Shown piece after piece: positions 17,441 through 25,939 of a DNA stretch of 64,000 nt. Position 1 is the stretch's first letter. Each line of letters begins with the position of its first letter. The DNA is from Bacillota bacterium. Its GTDB lineage: Bacteria > Bacillota > Clostridia > Christensenellales > SZUA-584. A model generated the notes under the pieces. The model saw only the letters and a program-made list of their open reading frames with translations. It did not search any database and was not told the origin of the DNA. Position numbers and translations under genes: made by a program. The stretch spans positions 92,723 to 156,722 of the forward strand of contig JAEXTV010000019.1 of assembly GCA_023406895.1 (NCBI GenBank). The letters are read 5' to 3'.

Positions 17441-17499
17441 ATGGAGGAAGTAGAACACGAAGGCGCCGCCGCCCAAAAGGCGGATGAAGGTGCGGGAGA
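17441..17499. repeat. Post-ssrA flank repeat, copy 1
   Basis: This segment (starting ATGGAGGAAGTAGAACACGA) is similar to 18905-18963 (starting ATGGAGGGAGTCGAACACGA), sharing GCGCCGCC and GGCGGATGAAGG blocks. Each copy follows a tmRNA-end sequence and a hairpin, so the whole flank was duplicated. It contains a partial inverted copy of the tmRNA acceptor/T-arm sequence. Confidence 0.6.
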
Positions 17500-17510
17500 C
17501 GGTTCTCTGA

Positions 17511-18536
17511 TTACAGATGGTACTCCATGGGATATGTCAGATAAGAAACAGGCTCAAGCTTATCGGCGGTGACATAACCGGTGGGGGCGTTCAGCAGCGT
17601 AGGAATACGGTTGACGATGGTGGCGCAGGTGTGCTCCACGGTAGCGGGTTTCACAACATGGAACTCGGTGTTAGGCTCACCAGTCAGTTGCCAATCGCAC
17701 ATATCGCCGTCTTCGGGACCGTATACCTTACCGATGGTCTCCTCTTCCACTGTAATGCCTTGCATGGTTTCAATTGTCACCACAGCACTCATGCCAATGC
17801 ACCTGCCTGCTTGGATGGATTTCCCCAAGGTGGAAGAATAGATGTCATGGTCGATAATATAAGGGACATGCTCTTGCTTGATGGACTTGATGATCAGACC
17901 AAGCTTGTTGCAGATTGCTTCAGCAGCATTCCATGCATAGGAAGGTTCGAATTCGGCTGGGTGCGCAATCTGGGCTTCAAACTCCTCGGCTGTCAGGTCG
18001 CAACCGTGAGCCTCTGCAAGAGCCAATCCGTATTCGTCCACATTATAGCTGTACGCGCCCTTGATCTTGGTCAACTTATGAATGCCGCCGGCCACCAAGC
18101 CTACGATATTAATCCAGAAGATATCCTGCATTCCGGAACCGGTTATTGTGCAGCCGGTCTCTTTTGCCAAAGCGTCTAGTTTGTTAATCTGGGCAGCAGC
18201 AGTTGTCCAAGGATAAATGGCTTCTTCGCAAGTGGTGATCACGTTGATGCCGCGTAACACACACTTCTCCACATGGCTGTAGATGTCGCTGATGAAGCTG
18301 AACAGGGTCACAACTGCCACATCGGCATCGCACTCATCCAATACCATATCGGCATCGTTGCTGATTATGATGCCGGTCTTCACGCCCAGCTCAGCAAAGT
18401 CGCCTACGTCCATACCCACCACAGCAGGGTTCACGTCAATCGCACCAACGATCTGTGCTCCGTGTTCATACAGGTAGCGAAGAATGAACTTGGCCATCTT
18501 GCCACAACCGTATTGTACAACCTTGATTTTCTCCAT
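17511..18536 (-). CDS. 2,4-diaminopentanoate dehydrogenase-like NAD(P)-dependent oxidoreductase
   Basis: The 341-residue protein begins with a Rossmann motif in VVQYGCGKMAKF and continues with GAIDVNPAVVG, TTCEEAIYPW, TGSGMQDIFW and YNVDEYG. It belongs to the dihydrodipicolinate-reductase-like superfamily and resembles the Ord enzyme of clostridial ornithine fermentation, which deaminates 2,4-diaminopentanoate. No other ornithine-degradation genes are nearby, so the substrate is uncertain. The ATG at 18536 with GGAGG is chosen over one six codons upstream. It sits alone between repeats of the ssrA 3' end, as a captured cargo gene would. Confidence 0.75.
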   Translation of the reverse strand: MEKIKVVQYGCGKMAKFILRYLYEHGAQIVGAIDVNPAVVGMDVGDFAELGVKTGIIISNDADMVLDECDADVAVVTLFSFISDIYSHVEKCVLRGINVITTCEEAIYPWTTAAAQINKLDALAKETGCTITGSGMQDIFWINIVGLVAGGIHKLTKIKGAYSYNVDEYGLALAEAHGCDLTAEEFEAQIAHPAEFEPSYAWNAAEAICNKLGLIIKSIKQEHVPYIIDHDIYSSTLGKSIQAGRCIGMSAVVTIETMQGITVEEETIGKVYGPEDGDMCDWQLTGEPNTEFHVVKPATVEHTCATIVNRIPTLLNAPTGYVTADKLEPVSYLTYPMEYHL

Positions 18537-18843
18537 AGTATAAACCTCCAACAAGTTATGGGGTACGGCATTTTCCGTTCAACTTTTAGGATATACTGAT
18601 TGCTCATTTTTAAACCAAAAAAATTGAAGCCAAACCGACAAAAAGTTTTAGTTTTTAAAACAAGTATCTCATTTCAATTCAAAAGCCAAATAGCTTGCAC
18701 ACTAAAAAAGTTGAATAATCAACTATTTACAAATCAACTGAAAAGGAATAGAAAATGGACTTTAATACAATAAGTTTACTGTTAAGATACGCTAAGGGAT
18801 ACGGTCGCGCTAAATGACACGAAGTTGGAGTATCTGAGAGCGA
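18537..18843. other. A/T-rich non-coding region upstream of the dehydrogenase
   Basis: About 300 bp, rich in A and T, with no open frame that has a start signal. It should carry the promoter of the minus-strand dehydrogenase, but no clear pair of boxes stands out. Confidence 0.4.
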
Positions 18844-18857
18844 CTCGCCTCCACCAA
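18844..18857 (+). repeat. ssrA 3'-end repeat, copy 2 (partial)
   Basis: CTCGCCTCCACCAA repeats the last 14 bp of the ssrA 3' end; the bases before it have diverged. It is followed by an inverted arm (ATACTTG...GGAGGGAGT) and the flank repeat at 18905. Confidence 0.65.
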
Positions 18858-18904
18858 GTATGAAAAAGGGTACCGTCAGGTATCTTTATCTATACTTGAT
18901 AAAG

Positions 18905-18963
18905 ATGGAGGGAGTCGAACACGAGCGCGCCGCCCCCAGATGGCGGATGAAGGCGCGTGAGGA
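18905..18963. repeat. Post-ssrA flank repeat, copy 2
   Basis: Similar to 17441-17499; see that entry. Non-coding, G/C-rich, with GCGCGCCGCC/GGCGGATGAAGGCGCG able to fold on itself. Confidence 0.6.
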
Positions 18964-18993
18964 TGGCATGAGAGCGAATGAAGAGAGCGGAGG

Positions 18994-19014
18994 GACTCCC
19001 CTCGCCTCCACCAA
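18994..19014 (+). repeat. ssrA 3'-end repeat, copy 3 (exact, candidate attachment site)
   Basis: Exact 21-bp match to 17377-17397, ending in CCACCAA. Beyond it comes a different sequence with an AAAAAC...GTTTTT hairpin (about 19024-19056). It marks the far end of the duplicated ssrA flank. Confidence 0.75.
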
Positions 19015-19327
19015 TTTTAATCAAGAAAAACTGGCTTAAATAGCGGTTTTTTTCTTTTCTCTCTTGATGGTTGTCAAACGGAAGGGCCCTTGGCCGCATA
19101 TATGCATTTTGTAGTTATATGGGGTATCTCTCATTATAGGAGGGCAGTCTTCAATCTTTTGCTTGATTAAATTTCCGTTTCATCGCAAGATAATAGAAAG
19201 TCAGTCTGAACAAATGAAAAAAGTCTTGATTCTATATGGCTCAGTGGAGACGGGGTGCCCTAAACCGTATTGATAAAATTAAGACACGAAAACCGAAAAT
19301 AATCCACCATAAACGAACGAGGGCTTA
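19015..19327. other. Non-coding stretch at the island junction
   Basis: About 310 bp between the last ssrA-end repeat and the first island promoter. It has a T-rich hairpin near 19024-19056 and no gene that I can support. Confidence 0.4.
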
Positions 19328-19342
19328 TTGTACATGTAACAA
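19328..19342. promoter_or_regulatory. Near-palindromic operator candidate
   Basis: TTGTACATGTAACAA is close to its own reverse complement and lies immediately upstream of the -35 box of the cupin promoter, a place where a regulator would act. Confidence 0.35.
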
Positions 19343-19371
19343 TAGACCATATAGTATATATGAAGTATAAT
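19343..19371 (+). promoter_or_regulatory. Promoter for the cupin/aldehyde dehydrogenase genes
   Basis: TAGACC and TATAAT with a 17-bp spacer. An in-frame ATG at 19360 falls inside the promoter, which supports the later start at 19408. Confidence 0.5.
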
Positions 19372-19407
19372 ACTAATTACATTATAGATAATTCAGGAGA
19401 GCAGATA

Positions 19408-19785
19408 ATGAAATGCGTCGTGAATGTACAAAACAGAGAGCCGGATGAAGATCCGAGGTCGCTTCGTGCGCATGTGAGCGGGCGTGATAAAGACGTGCTC
19501 AGAGATACTTATTATCTGATTAATAGTCAAAACAGCCCGTCAAAGCGGTTGAGCATGGGCTATACGACGATATATCCAACGGGGTCAACAACGGGCCATA
19601 CCCATGACGATATGGAAGAAACATATTACGTGATATCCGGAAAAGGGACTATGGTGGTTGGTCAGGACAGATTTGAAATTGAACAGGGGGATGCGCTTTA
19701 CGTCCCGCCGGGAGAATTCCACACCACCTATCAGAGAGGCAATATGCCGCTTGTCGTGCTTTGGGTTACCGGAAAAATTGACTAA
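19408..19785 (+). CDS. Cupin-domain protein
   Basis: The 125-residue protein is a single cupin barrel with motif 1 in TGHTHDDMEETYYVISGKG (H64, H66, E70 or E71) and motif 2 in PPGEFHTTY (H105), enough to bind one metal ion. Small cupins in sugar loci act as isomerases, epimerases or mutarotase-like enzymes; I cannot assign which. AGGAGAG precedes ATG 19408. The aldehyde dehydrogenase starts 15 bp downstream, so the two are cotranscribed. Confidence 0.8.
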   Translation: MKCVVNVQNREPDEDPRSLRAHVSGRDKDVLRDTYYLINSQNSPSKRLSMGYTTIYPTGSTTGHTHDDMEETYYVISGKGTMVVGQDRFEIEQGDALYVPPGEFHTTYQRGNMPLVVLWVTGKID

Positions 19786-19800
19786 CGGGGGATATCGGCT

Positions 19801-21243
19801 TTGATATTAAACGAGAAGCTCCTCATCGACGGGATTTGGACGGACGGGAACGGGAACAAACGCCTTGAAGTGCACAACCCCGCCAACGGAGAGATATTTG
19901 CAACGGTACCAATGGCCGATCTGGTTGATATTGAAAACGCCGTCAACGCTGCTGACTGCGCTTTTAAAACATGGTCAAGACTTACACCGTTTCAAAGGGG
20001 CGATTATCTTCGCAGAGCCAGTGAGATCATATGTGAACGCGCCCAAGACATTGCGCGGCTTATGACACAGGAACAGGGAAAGCCGCTGCCGGAGGCCCTT
20101 GGCGAGGTCAGGAAGGGAGCTGAAATACTCCGGTATTATGCGGAAGAGGGCGAACGCATTTATGGGAGAATCATACCCAATGCGGAACCCGATATTGAAA
20201 GCCGTGTCATATATCAACCGATCGGTGTCGCTGTGGGGATCTCGCCGTGGAATTATCCAATAGAATTATTGGCATGGAAGCTTGGCGGCGCCCTGGCTTC
20301 GGGGTGCACCATCGTTTGCAAGCTTCCCTCTGAAACGCCCATATCACCCATGTATTACATCAAATGCATTATTGATGCCGGAGTGCCAAAAGGCGTTGTG
20401 AACGTGCTGACGGGGTCGGGTCAGGAGATTGGTCCATACCTATTCAAAAATCCAAAAGTTAAGAAAGTGGCGTTTACCGGGTCTACTGAGGTAGGAAAAA
20501 AGGTGTTATCCGGCTGTTCAGATACACTGAAAAGAGTATCGCTGGAACTGGGCGGCAGCCTTCCCATGGTTGTCTGCAAGGACTGTGATATCGATGCGGC
20601 GGTGGCAGGTGCGGTTCGGCGGTCTTTTAGGAATATGGGACAAATCTGTATTGCAATAAACAGAATCTATGTTGATGGTGATATATACGACGCTTTTCTT
20701 GAAAGGTTTGTTCAGGCAGTAGAAAAGCTTAAAATTGGTAATGGGCTCACGGATGTATGTGATTTAGGACCGATGTGTACCCAGAGAGGGATTGAAACAG
20801 TACAAAAGCATATATGTGACGGCGTGGAAAAGGGCGCACAACTGATGTGCGGCGGCAAAAAACCGCAGGGCAGAAAATATGAGAGGGGATACTATTTTGA
20901 GCCGACTATTCTGGCTGATGTGGACCATTCTATGCTTGTGATGCGCGAAGAGACGTTCGGCCCGTTGGTCGGTGTGATGAAATACGACACTATTGATCAG
21001 GCAATCGAACTTGCAAATGATACACCTTATGGATTGGCGGCAATCGTTTATACCCAAAGCCATCATTTGGCGGAGAAACTGACTCGGGAGATTAACGCTG
21101 GCAATGTTGCGGTTAATAATCCGGATGCAGGTGTGATAAACGCACCGTACGGTGGTTGGAAAGACAGCGGTTTTGGTCATGAGCACGGGCGTGAAGGTCT
21201 GTTTGAATATCTGAATATTAAGCATATCCGCATACGCCTATAG
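19801..21243 (+). CDS. NAD(P)-dependent aldehyde dehydrogenase
   Basis: The 480-residue protein is a full-length ALDH. It has the cofactor motif FTGSTEVGK (about 226-234), the general base E249 in LELGGS and the catalytic C283 in GQICIA. The overall pattern is nearest to succinate- and other semialdehyde or glyceraldehyde-type dehydrogenases. In this locus it probably oxidises an aldehyde released by an aldolase. The start is TTG 19801, after GGGGGAT. It is followed about 115 bp later by the YesN-type regulator gene. Confidence 0.88.
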   Translation: MILNEKLLIDGIWTDGNGNKRLEVHNPANGEIFATVPMADLVDIENAVNAADCAFKTWSRLTPFQRGDYLRRASEIICERAQDIARLMTQEQGKPLPEALGEVRKGAEILRYYAEEGERIYGRIIPNAEPDIESRVIYQPIGVAVGISPWNYPIELLAWKLGGALASGCTIVCKLPSETPISPMYYIKCIIDAGVPKGVVNVLTGSGQEIGPYLFKNPKVKKVAFTGSTEVGKKVLSGCSDTLKRVSLELGGSLPMVVCKDCDIDAAVAGAVRRSFRNMGQICIAINRIYVDGDIYDAFLERFVQAVEKLKIGNGLTDVCDLGPMCTQRGIETVQKHICDGVEKGAQLMCGGKKPQGRKYERGYYFEPTILADVDHSMLVMREETFGPLVGVMKYDTIDQAIELANDTPYGLAAIVYTQSHHLAEKLTREINAGNVAVNNPDAGVINAPYGGWKDSGFGHEHGREGLFEYLNIKHIRIRL

Positions 21244-21359
21244 ATCAGAGATATATAACCATAAATGGTTTGGAGACAATAACAAAATTGAGATAAGATA
21301 TTATCATATCGATGATGCCTCAACATATAAAAATTAACATTTAAGAGGGGCGTACAAAC

Positions 21360-22943
21360 ATGTATAAAGTTATTGTTGTTGATGATGAAACATGGATCTG
21401 CAAGCTGATACGGAAAATTGTGAACTGGCAGGATTTGGGGTTCGAGATTATTGCGGATGCAAGCGACGGCTTAGCTGCACTAAATCTTATAAAAGAACAT
21501 CGTCCTGATCTTGTGATTACTGATATTCGCATGCCGAGTCTTGACGGTATCGAACTCATAAAGACAGCCAGAGAACACAATATTGATGCCGAATTTATGA
21601 TAATAAGCGGTTACAGTGATTTTGAGTATGCCAGAGATGCGATTAAATATGACGCTTTTGGTTATATTGTTAAACCATTGGATAGAGATGAACTTCAGGA
21701 AATGCTGCTCTCTGTCAAAGAAAAAATCAGTAAAAAGCATCAAATAAAAACGAGAATTGAGTACAGTGATTCACAGCTGTTAGAAAATGAAATAAAGAAA
21801 ATAATCAATCATCAGGGAAAAAGCGTCGGGGTTGAGGAATTAAACAGCCAATTCGGAACCCATTTTACAGACGATGAATTGTGCGTTGTTGTGTTCAAAC
21901 AAGACTTTATTTCAAAGGAAACACTCAGCAGCCATCAGAAAGCCGATTATCAGCATTACTTGTCGGGTATTAAAGAGACCATATTGGAATATATCAATGA
22001 AGCCATCTGGTATATAGACACGGAAGGTGCAAAAGGCATATTTATATTCAACTATGCCCAACGGGACAATCTTAAACGTGGATTAACGCATATTATGGCT
22101 GCTTATCAACAAGAAAAGCGCTATAAAGACCAGATTGATCTCACAATAGGAATGGGAGAGACTGTCACGGAATTGGGCAAAATAAGAAAGTCTTTTCATA
22201 GCGCGATGAGCGCAATTTATGCAAGAATGGTTTTGGGTACCGGAAGGATTATCGACGCTCAAAAGGAAATACCGAGTTTTAAGCATAATCATTCCTTCTT
22301 GGATTTGCACAACGAAAAGCGGCTGTCGGCCTATTTTGATGTTTTCGATATTTTAAGCGCGTCTGAGGAAATCTCAAGTATTTTTAGAAAAGCTGACAGG
22401 GAGTTACTTCATGATCCTGCGGCTTATCATACTGCCGCTGCCTTCATTATTGGGATACTTTTTAAAATTATGGAGGAGAAGCACGTCCACCTTGGACACA
22501 CCACAAAGGATATGGCAGATTTGTATATAGAAAATTGTCTGTCTAAAATAAAAATCGAAACTTATTTAAATCAGATCATTAATGAGTTTGAAGAAATCTA
22601 TTCCGAATCCAAACAAGACGGCAATGACAAGGTCATCAGTGAAATTAGAGCTTATATAATTGAAAATTATATGTCGGATATCAGGCTGGAAGATGTCGCA
22701 AAATTGGTCTGTTTGAATCCCACATACGTCAGCGAGGTTTTTAAAAAGAAAACGGGTGAGAATTTTATTGACTATTTAAGCGATTACCGCATTGATGTGG
22801 CCAAAGAGCTTCTTAAGAACATCAGGTACAAAGTCATTGACGTATCTGCAATGGTCGGCTATAAAGATTCAAAGTATTTCAGCAGGCTCTTTAAGAAAAA
22901 AGTAGGTGTCAACCCGACAGATTATCGAAATCTCCATATTTAA
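21360..22943 (+). CDS. YesN-type response regulator (receiver + AraC HTH)
   Basis: The 527-residue protein begins with a receiver domain (acidic residues D8 and D9, phosphoacceptor D55 in TDIRMP) and ends with an AraC-type DNA-binding domain (about 425-527, including LEDVAKLVCLNPTYVSEVFKK and VIDVSAMVGYKDSKYFSRLFKK). The middle is a helical linker. Such regulators control nearby carbohydrate transport operons and pair with YesM kinases; the kinase gene follows 30 bp downstream. The likely targets are the sugar genes of this island. Confidence 0.92.
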   Translation: MYKVIVVDDETWICKLIRKIVNWQDLGFEIIADASDGLAALNLIKEHRPDLVITDIRMPSLDGIELIKTAREHNIDAEFMIISGYSDFEYARDAIKYDAFGYIVKPLDRDELQEMLLSVKEKISKKHQIKTRIEYSDSQLLENEIKKIINHQGKSVGVEELNSQFGTHFTDDELCVVVFKQDFISKETLSSHQKADYQHYLSGIKETILEYINEAIWYIDTEGAKGIFIFNYAQRDNLKRGLTHIMAAYQQEKRYKDQIDLTIGMGETVTELGKIRKSFHSAMSAIYARMVLGTGRIIDAQKEIPSFKHNHSFLDLHNEKRLSAYFDVFDILSASEEISSIFRKADRELLHDPAAYHTAAAFIIGILFKIMEEKHVHLGHTTKDMADLYIENCLSKIKIETYLNQIINEFEEIYSESKQDGNDKVISEIRAYIIENYMSDIRLEDVAKLVCLNPTYVSEVFKKKTGENFIDYLSDYRIDVAKELLKNIRYKVIDVSAMVGYKDSKYFSRLFKKKVGVNPTDYRNLHI

Positions 22944-22973
22944 AGCTGGGCAGTCCAACGGAGGAAGAACGGT

Positions 22974-24800
22974 ATGATTGAAAAATGGATTGCAAAATTA
23001 GTGCAACGGGTACGGGAATTTTTTAAGCAGGCTAAAGTATTAAAGATAAAATCCAATATCGTTTTAATTGTTGGCGTATATTTTGTCTGTGTTTTGATCA
23101 CCCAGCTCTTTTATGGACTTATTAATCTTAATTATACAAACAGCTCTAACCAGCAGCGAGATATACAGACTGTATCCCATTATATCAATCAGGTGGCACT
23201 CAATATCCGGCTGGAAATTGAACGTATTGATAAAATGTCGGGAATGGTCTATGACGAGTCCTATTTTTATTTTGAGGAACAAAACCTATCCTCAACGATT
23301 CAAAGTAATAACAACGAATTAAACACCATTATCGATATAATTTTTAAAGTCAACGAAGATATTTCGGGAATATCCATATATCGGCCAAAGGGAGGAATGA
23401 TTTCATACACAAACCCTTACAGCCCATTTTATTATACGAGCGGCACCAAATCCAGGTATTCCGAGCTGATAAAACAAAAAAGCAAAGGGACAATTTTAAT
23501 GAGGAGTACAGGTGATACGCTCGGTCAAAGCATGGTGCTCATCAAGTTCTACAAACCGACGGAAAAGAATGAAGAAAACGCCATAGTGGTTATAGAAAAC
23601 AACTGGGAACCGTATCGCAAGTATTTTCAGGATTTGGGATTATTGAATAACGGATCTATCGTCATGATCAACGCCGATGGGCAGATACTGATGTCGTTTC
23701 GTAACGAGAATGCGATAGGGGATGAACAGCTGGTGCGAACAGGCCAATTCCGGGATCAATTGAACAACACGACCGGAATGCTGGAAACGAAGGCTTATGG
23801 TGAGAACAAATATGTGTTTTATGATAAATCCGTGTCCTCAGGATGTACTCTGCTTTATATCGCTGGGAGCGACTTTTTTGGCGAGAAGACCTACTCTATG
23901 TACTTTATTATACTTATCTCCAGCGTGTTGTTAATTATTGTTAATATACTGATCGTCATATTGTTTAACAGAAAAGTATACCGCCCTATCACAAACATGG
24001 AAGGAGCGCTGCATGCGATCGTGATGGGCGATTCTGAACTCAAGCTGCAGGATGTACAGCGAGGAAATCAACTTTATCCGATGTATAATGATCTGAACTC
24101 GCTGACCGTTCGTTTGAAGGAACTGATCGACAGCGAGTATACAGCGGGAATTATGAAAAAACAGGCGGAGATTGACGCACTTCAAAGCCAGATTAATCCG
24201 CACTTTCTTTATAATACGCTTGAATCGATTAGAGGACAAGCGATTGAGGAAGAGGTTGAAGGCATTGAAAAAATGGTCAAGGCACTAGCGGATATATTCA
24301 GATACAGCATTACAAACAAAAATGCAATGGTGACTCTGGAAGAGGAGCTTAAGAATATTGCGAATTATTTGAATATTCAGCAGTTCCGGTTCAACAATAA
24401 ATTTATTGTTATAAATGAAATTGAGGAGGATACAAAAAACTGCTTGATACCCAAGCTTGTGATTCAGCCGTTGGTAGAAAATGCGATTATACACGGTTTG
24501 GAAACCAAGCCCGGAAAAGGGACGCTGAAGATTAAATCGACATTGACGCTCGACAGTGTTCTTATCACGATCGAGGACGACGGTGATGGTATTGACAAAG
24601 AGACCCTTGACGCAATTAATGAGTGTCTCGCCCGGGGAGTAAACTCTAGAAATGATTTCAAGATAAAGATCGGCCTTGGACTGATTAATATTAATGAGCG
24701 AATTAAATTAATATTTGATGACAGTTTTGGTTTAAGGATATTCAGTATAAAACATATGGGAACAAAGGTTGAGCTTCGAATTCCTAAAACCACAAAATAG
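22974..24800 (+). CDS. YesM-type sensor histidine kinase
   Basis: The 608-residue membrane kinase has one helix at about 27-48, a large extracellular region, a second helix at about 308-332, a HAMP-like linker, the His-box INPHFLYN at about residue 405 and a C-terminal ATPase domain (IQPLVENAIIHG, DDGDGID, GLGLININER). This is the HPK7/8 LytS/YesM class. GGAGG precedes the ATG. It pairs with the upstream YesN-type regulator, and a sugar-binding lipoprotein gene follows, suggesting that the bound lipoprotein presents the signal to the kinase. Confidence 0.92.
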   Translation: MIEKWIAKLVQRVREFFKQAKVLKIKSNIVLIVGVYFVCVLITQLFYGLINLNYTNSSNQQRDIQTVSHYINQVALNIRLEIERIDKMSGMVYDESYFYFEEQNLSSTIQSNNNELNTIIDIIFKVNEDISGISIYRPKGGMISYTNPYSPFYYTSGTKSRYSELIKQKSKGTILMRSTGDTLGQSMVLIKFYKPTEKNEENAIVVIENNWEPYRKYFQDLGLLNNGSIVMINADGQILMSFRNENAIGDEQLVRTGQFRDQLNNTTGMLETKAYGENKYVFYDKSVSSGCTLLYIAGSDFFGEKTYSMYFIILISSVLLIIVNILIVILFNRKVYRPITNMEGALHAIVMGDSELKLQDVQRGNQLYPMYNDLNSLTVRLKELIDSEYTAGIMKKQAEIDALQSQINPHFLYNTLESIRGQAIEEEVEGIEKMVKALADIFRYSITNKNAMVTLEEELKNIANYLNIQQFRFNNKFIVINEIEEDTKNCLIPKLVIQPLVENAIIHGLETKPGKGTLKIKSTLTLDSVLITIEDDGDGIDKETLDAINECLARGVNSRNDFKIKIGLGLININERIKLIFDDSFGLRIFSIKHMGTKVELRIPKTTK

Positions 24801-24837
24801 TACAACAAATATGAAAGTAGACGCATTGAAGCACAAT

Positions 24838-24892
24838 AAAAAAAGAAGTAGCTTGTATATATGCTGTTGTGATAAAGGCTGACTTCTTTTTT
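24838..24892 (+). terminator. Partial terminator/attenuator between the kinase and lipoprotein genes
   Basis: AAAAAAGAAGTAGC pairs with GGCTGACTTCTTTTTT, ending in T residues nine bases before the lipoprotein's AAGAGG site. Some read-through is likely needed, since no promoter is obvious after it. Confidence 0.6.
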
Positions 24893-24905
24893 GAAAGAGG
24901 TATGT

Positions 24906-25916
24906 ATGAAAAAGATTGCAGCATTAATAATTTCAGCAACATTGTTAATCACTGGATTTACCGGATGCGGATCAATATACAGTGTCGAAGATGAGGAGAA
25001 TGCTCCTGAATTAGTGAGTCAGGAAGCATTGCCTGAAGATGAACCCAAAGAGGTTTATTATACTGTCGGAATGCATATTATACTGCCCTATTGGCAGGAT
25101 CACCGCCATGGCTTGGAAGCGGCTGCGCAGGAGTTGGGTGTCGAAGTTGTATTCACCGGCGAAAACGGCAGCGATGCGTTAAGACAGCTCGATATATTTG
25201 AACAGGTTGTAAAGAAAAAGCCGGCCGGGATATTGTTATGCCCTATCGATAAGGAGACCATGACAGAACCAATCAACAGGGCAATTGCTATGGGTATACC
25301 GGTCGTCTGTATTGATAATGACGCGCCGGACAGCGAACGGCTCACATACATCGGAACAGACAATTATCACTCCGGCTATATAGCCGGCGATATCATTGGT
25401 AACAGTTTAAACGGTAAAGGAGATGTGGGGGTATTAACCATTCCCGGGATATATAGCTTGGATGAACGCCAGCGCGGGTTTGAGGAATGTATTCGAAGCA
25501 AATATCCCGGCATCAATGTGGTTGCGGTCATGAATGATCAAGCGGATCCATCCAAAGCCGCAAACATTGCTGCGCAAATGTTTGAAGAGTTTCCCTCCAT
25601 CACCGGTCTGTTTGGTACGAATGCCGCTAGTGGGGTGGGGGCAGCGATTGCCCTCAGTGAGAATCAAAAACTAAGCGACATTAAAGTGGTGGCGTTCGAC
25701 AAGGATTCACAGGTGCTGGAACTTGTGGAGCAAGGAAAAATTGAAGCCGCACTTGTGCAGCGAACATTTACCATGTCGTACTATGGTCTGAAGTTTTTAT
25801 ATGATTACAACCACAACAGCCAATTAAAAAATGGTTCAGGCATCAGCTTGATGCCTGAAATGGTCGACACAGGGATCATTGTGGTTACGAAAGACAATGT
25901 GGACGATTTCCTTTGA
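24906..25916 (+). CDS. Sugar-binding lipoprotein (Peripla_BP_4 / ribose-binding type)
   Basis: The 336-residue protein has a lipoprotein signal with lipobox GFTGC, an acidic linker, and a two-lobe periplasmic-binding fold of the RbsB type (IILPYWQDHRHGLEAAAQELG, VCIDNDAPDSERLTYIGTDNY, GLFGTNAASGVGAA, VAFDKDSQ). It could serve an ABC importer, but its position after YesN/YesM suggests a receptor for sensing. The ATG at 24906 with AAGAGG is chosen over one five codons upstream. Confidence 0.88.
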   Translation: MKKIAALIISATLLITGFTGCGSIYSVEDEENAPELVSQEALPEDEPKEVYYTVGMHIILPYWQDHRHGLEAAAQELGVEVVFTGENGSDALRQLDIFEQVVKKKPAGILLCPIDKETMTEPINRAIAMGIPVVCIDNDAPDSERLTYIGTDNYHSGYIAGDIIGNSLNGKGDVGVLTIPGIYSLDERQRGFEECIRSKYPGINVVAVMNDQADPSKAANIAAQMFEEFPSITGLFGTNAASGVGAAIALSENQKLSDIKVVAFDKDSQVLELVEQGKIEAALVQRTFTMSYYGLKFLYDYNHNSQLKNGSGISLMPEMVDTGIIVVTKDNVDDFL

Positions 25917-25939
25917 GACTAAAAAATGCGAGGTTGAAA

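Noticed and set aside
17501..19360. Extra tRNA genes near the CCACCAA sequences
   Set aside because: Only the acceptor/T-arm end of tmRNA is repeated; no D or anticodon arms precede the copies.
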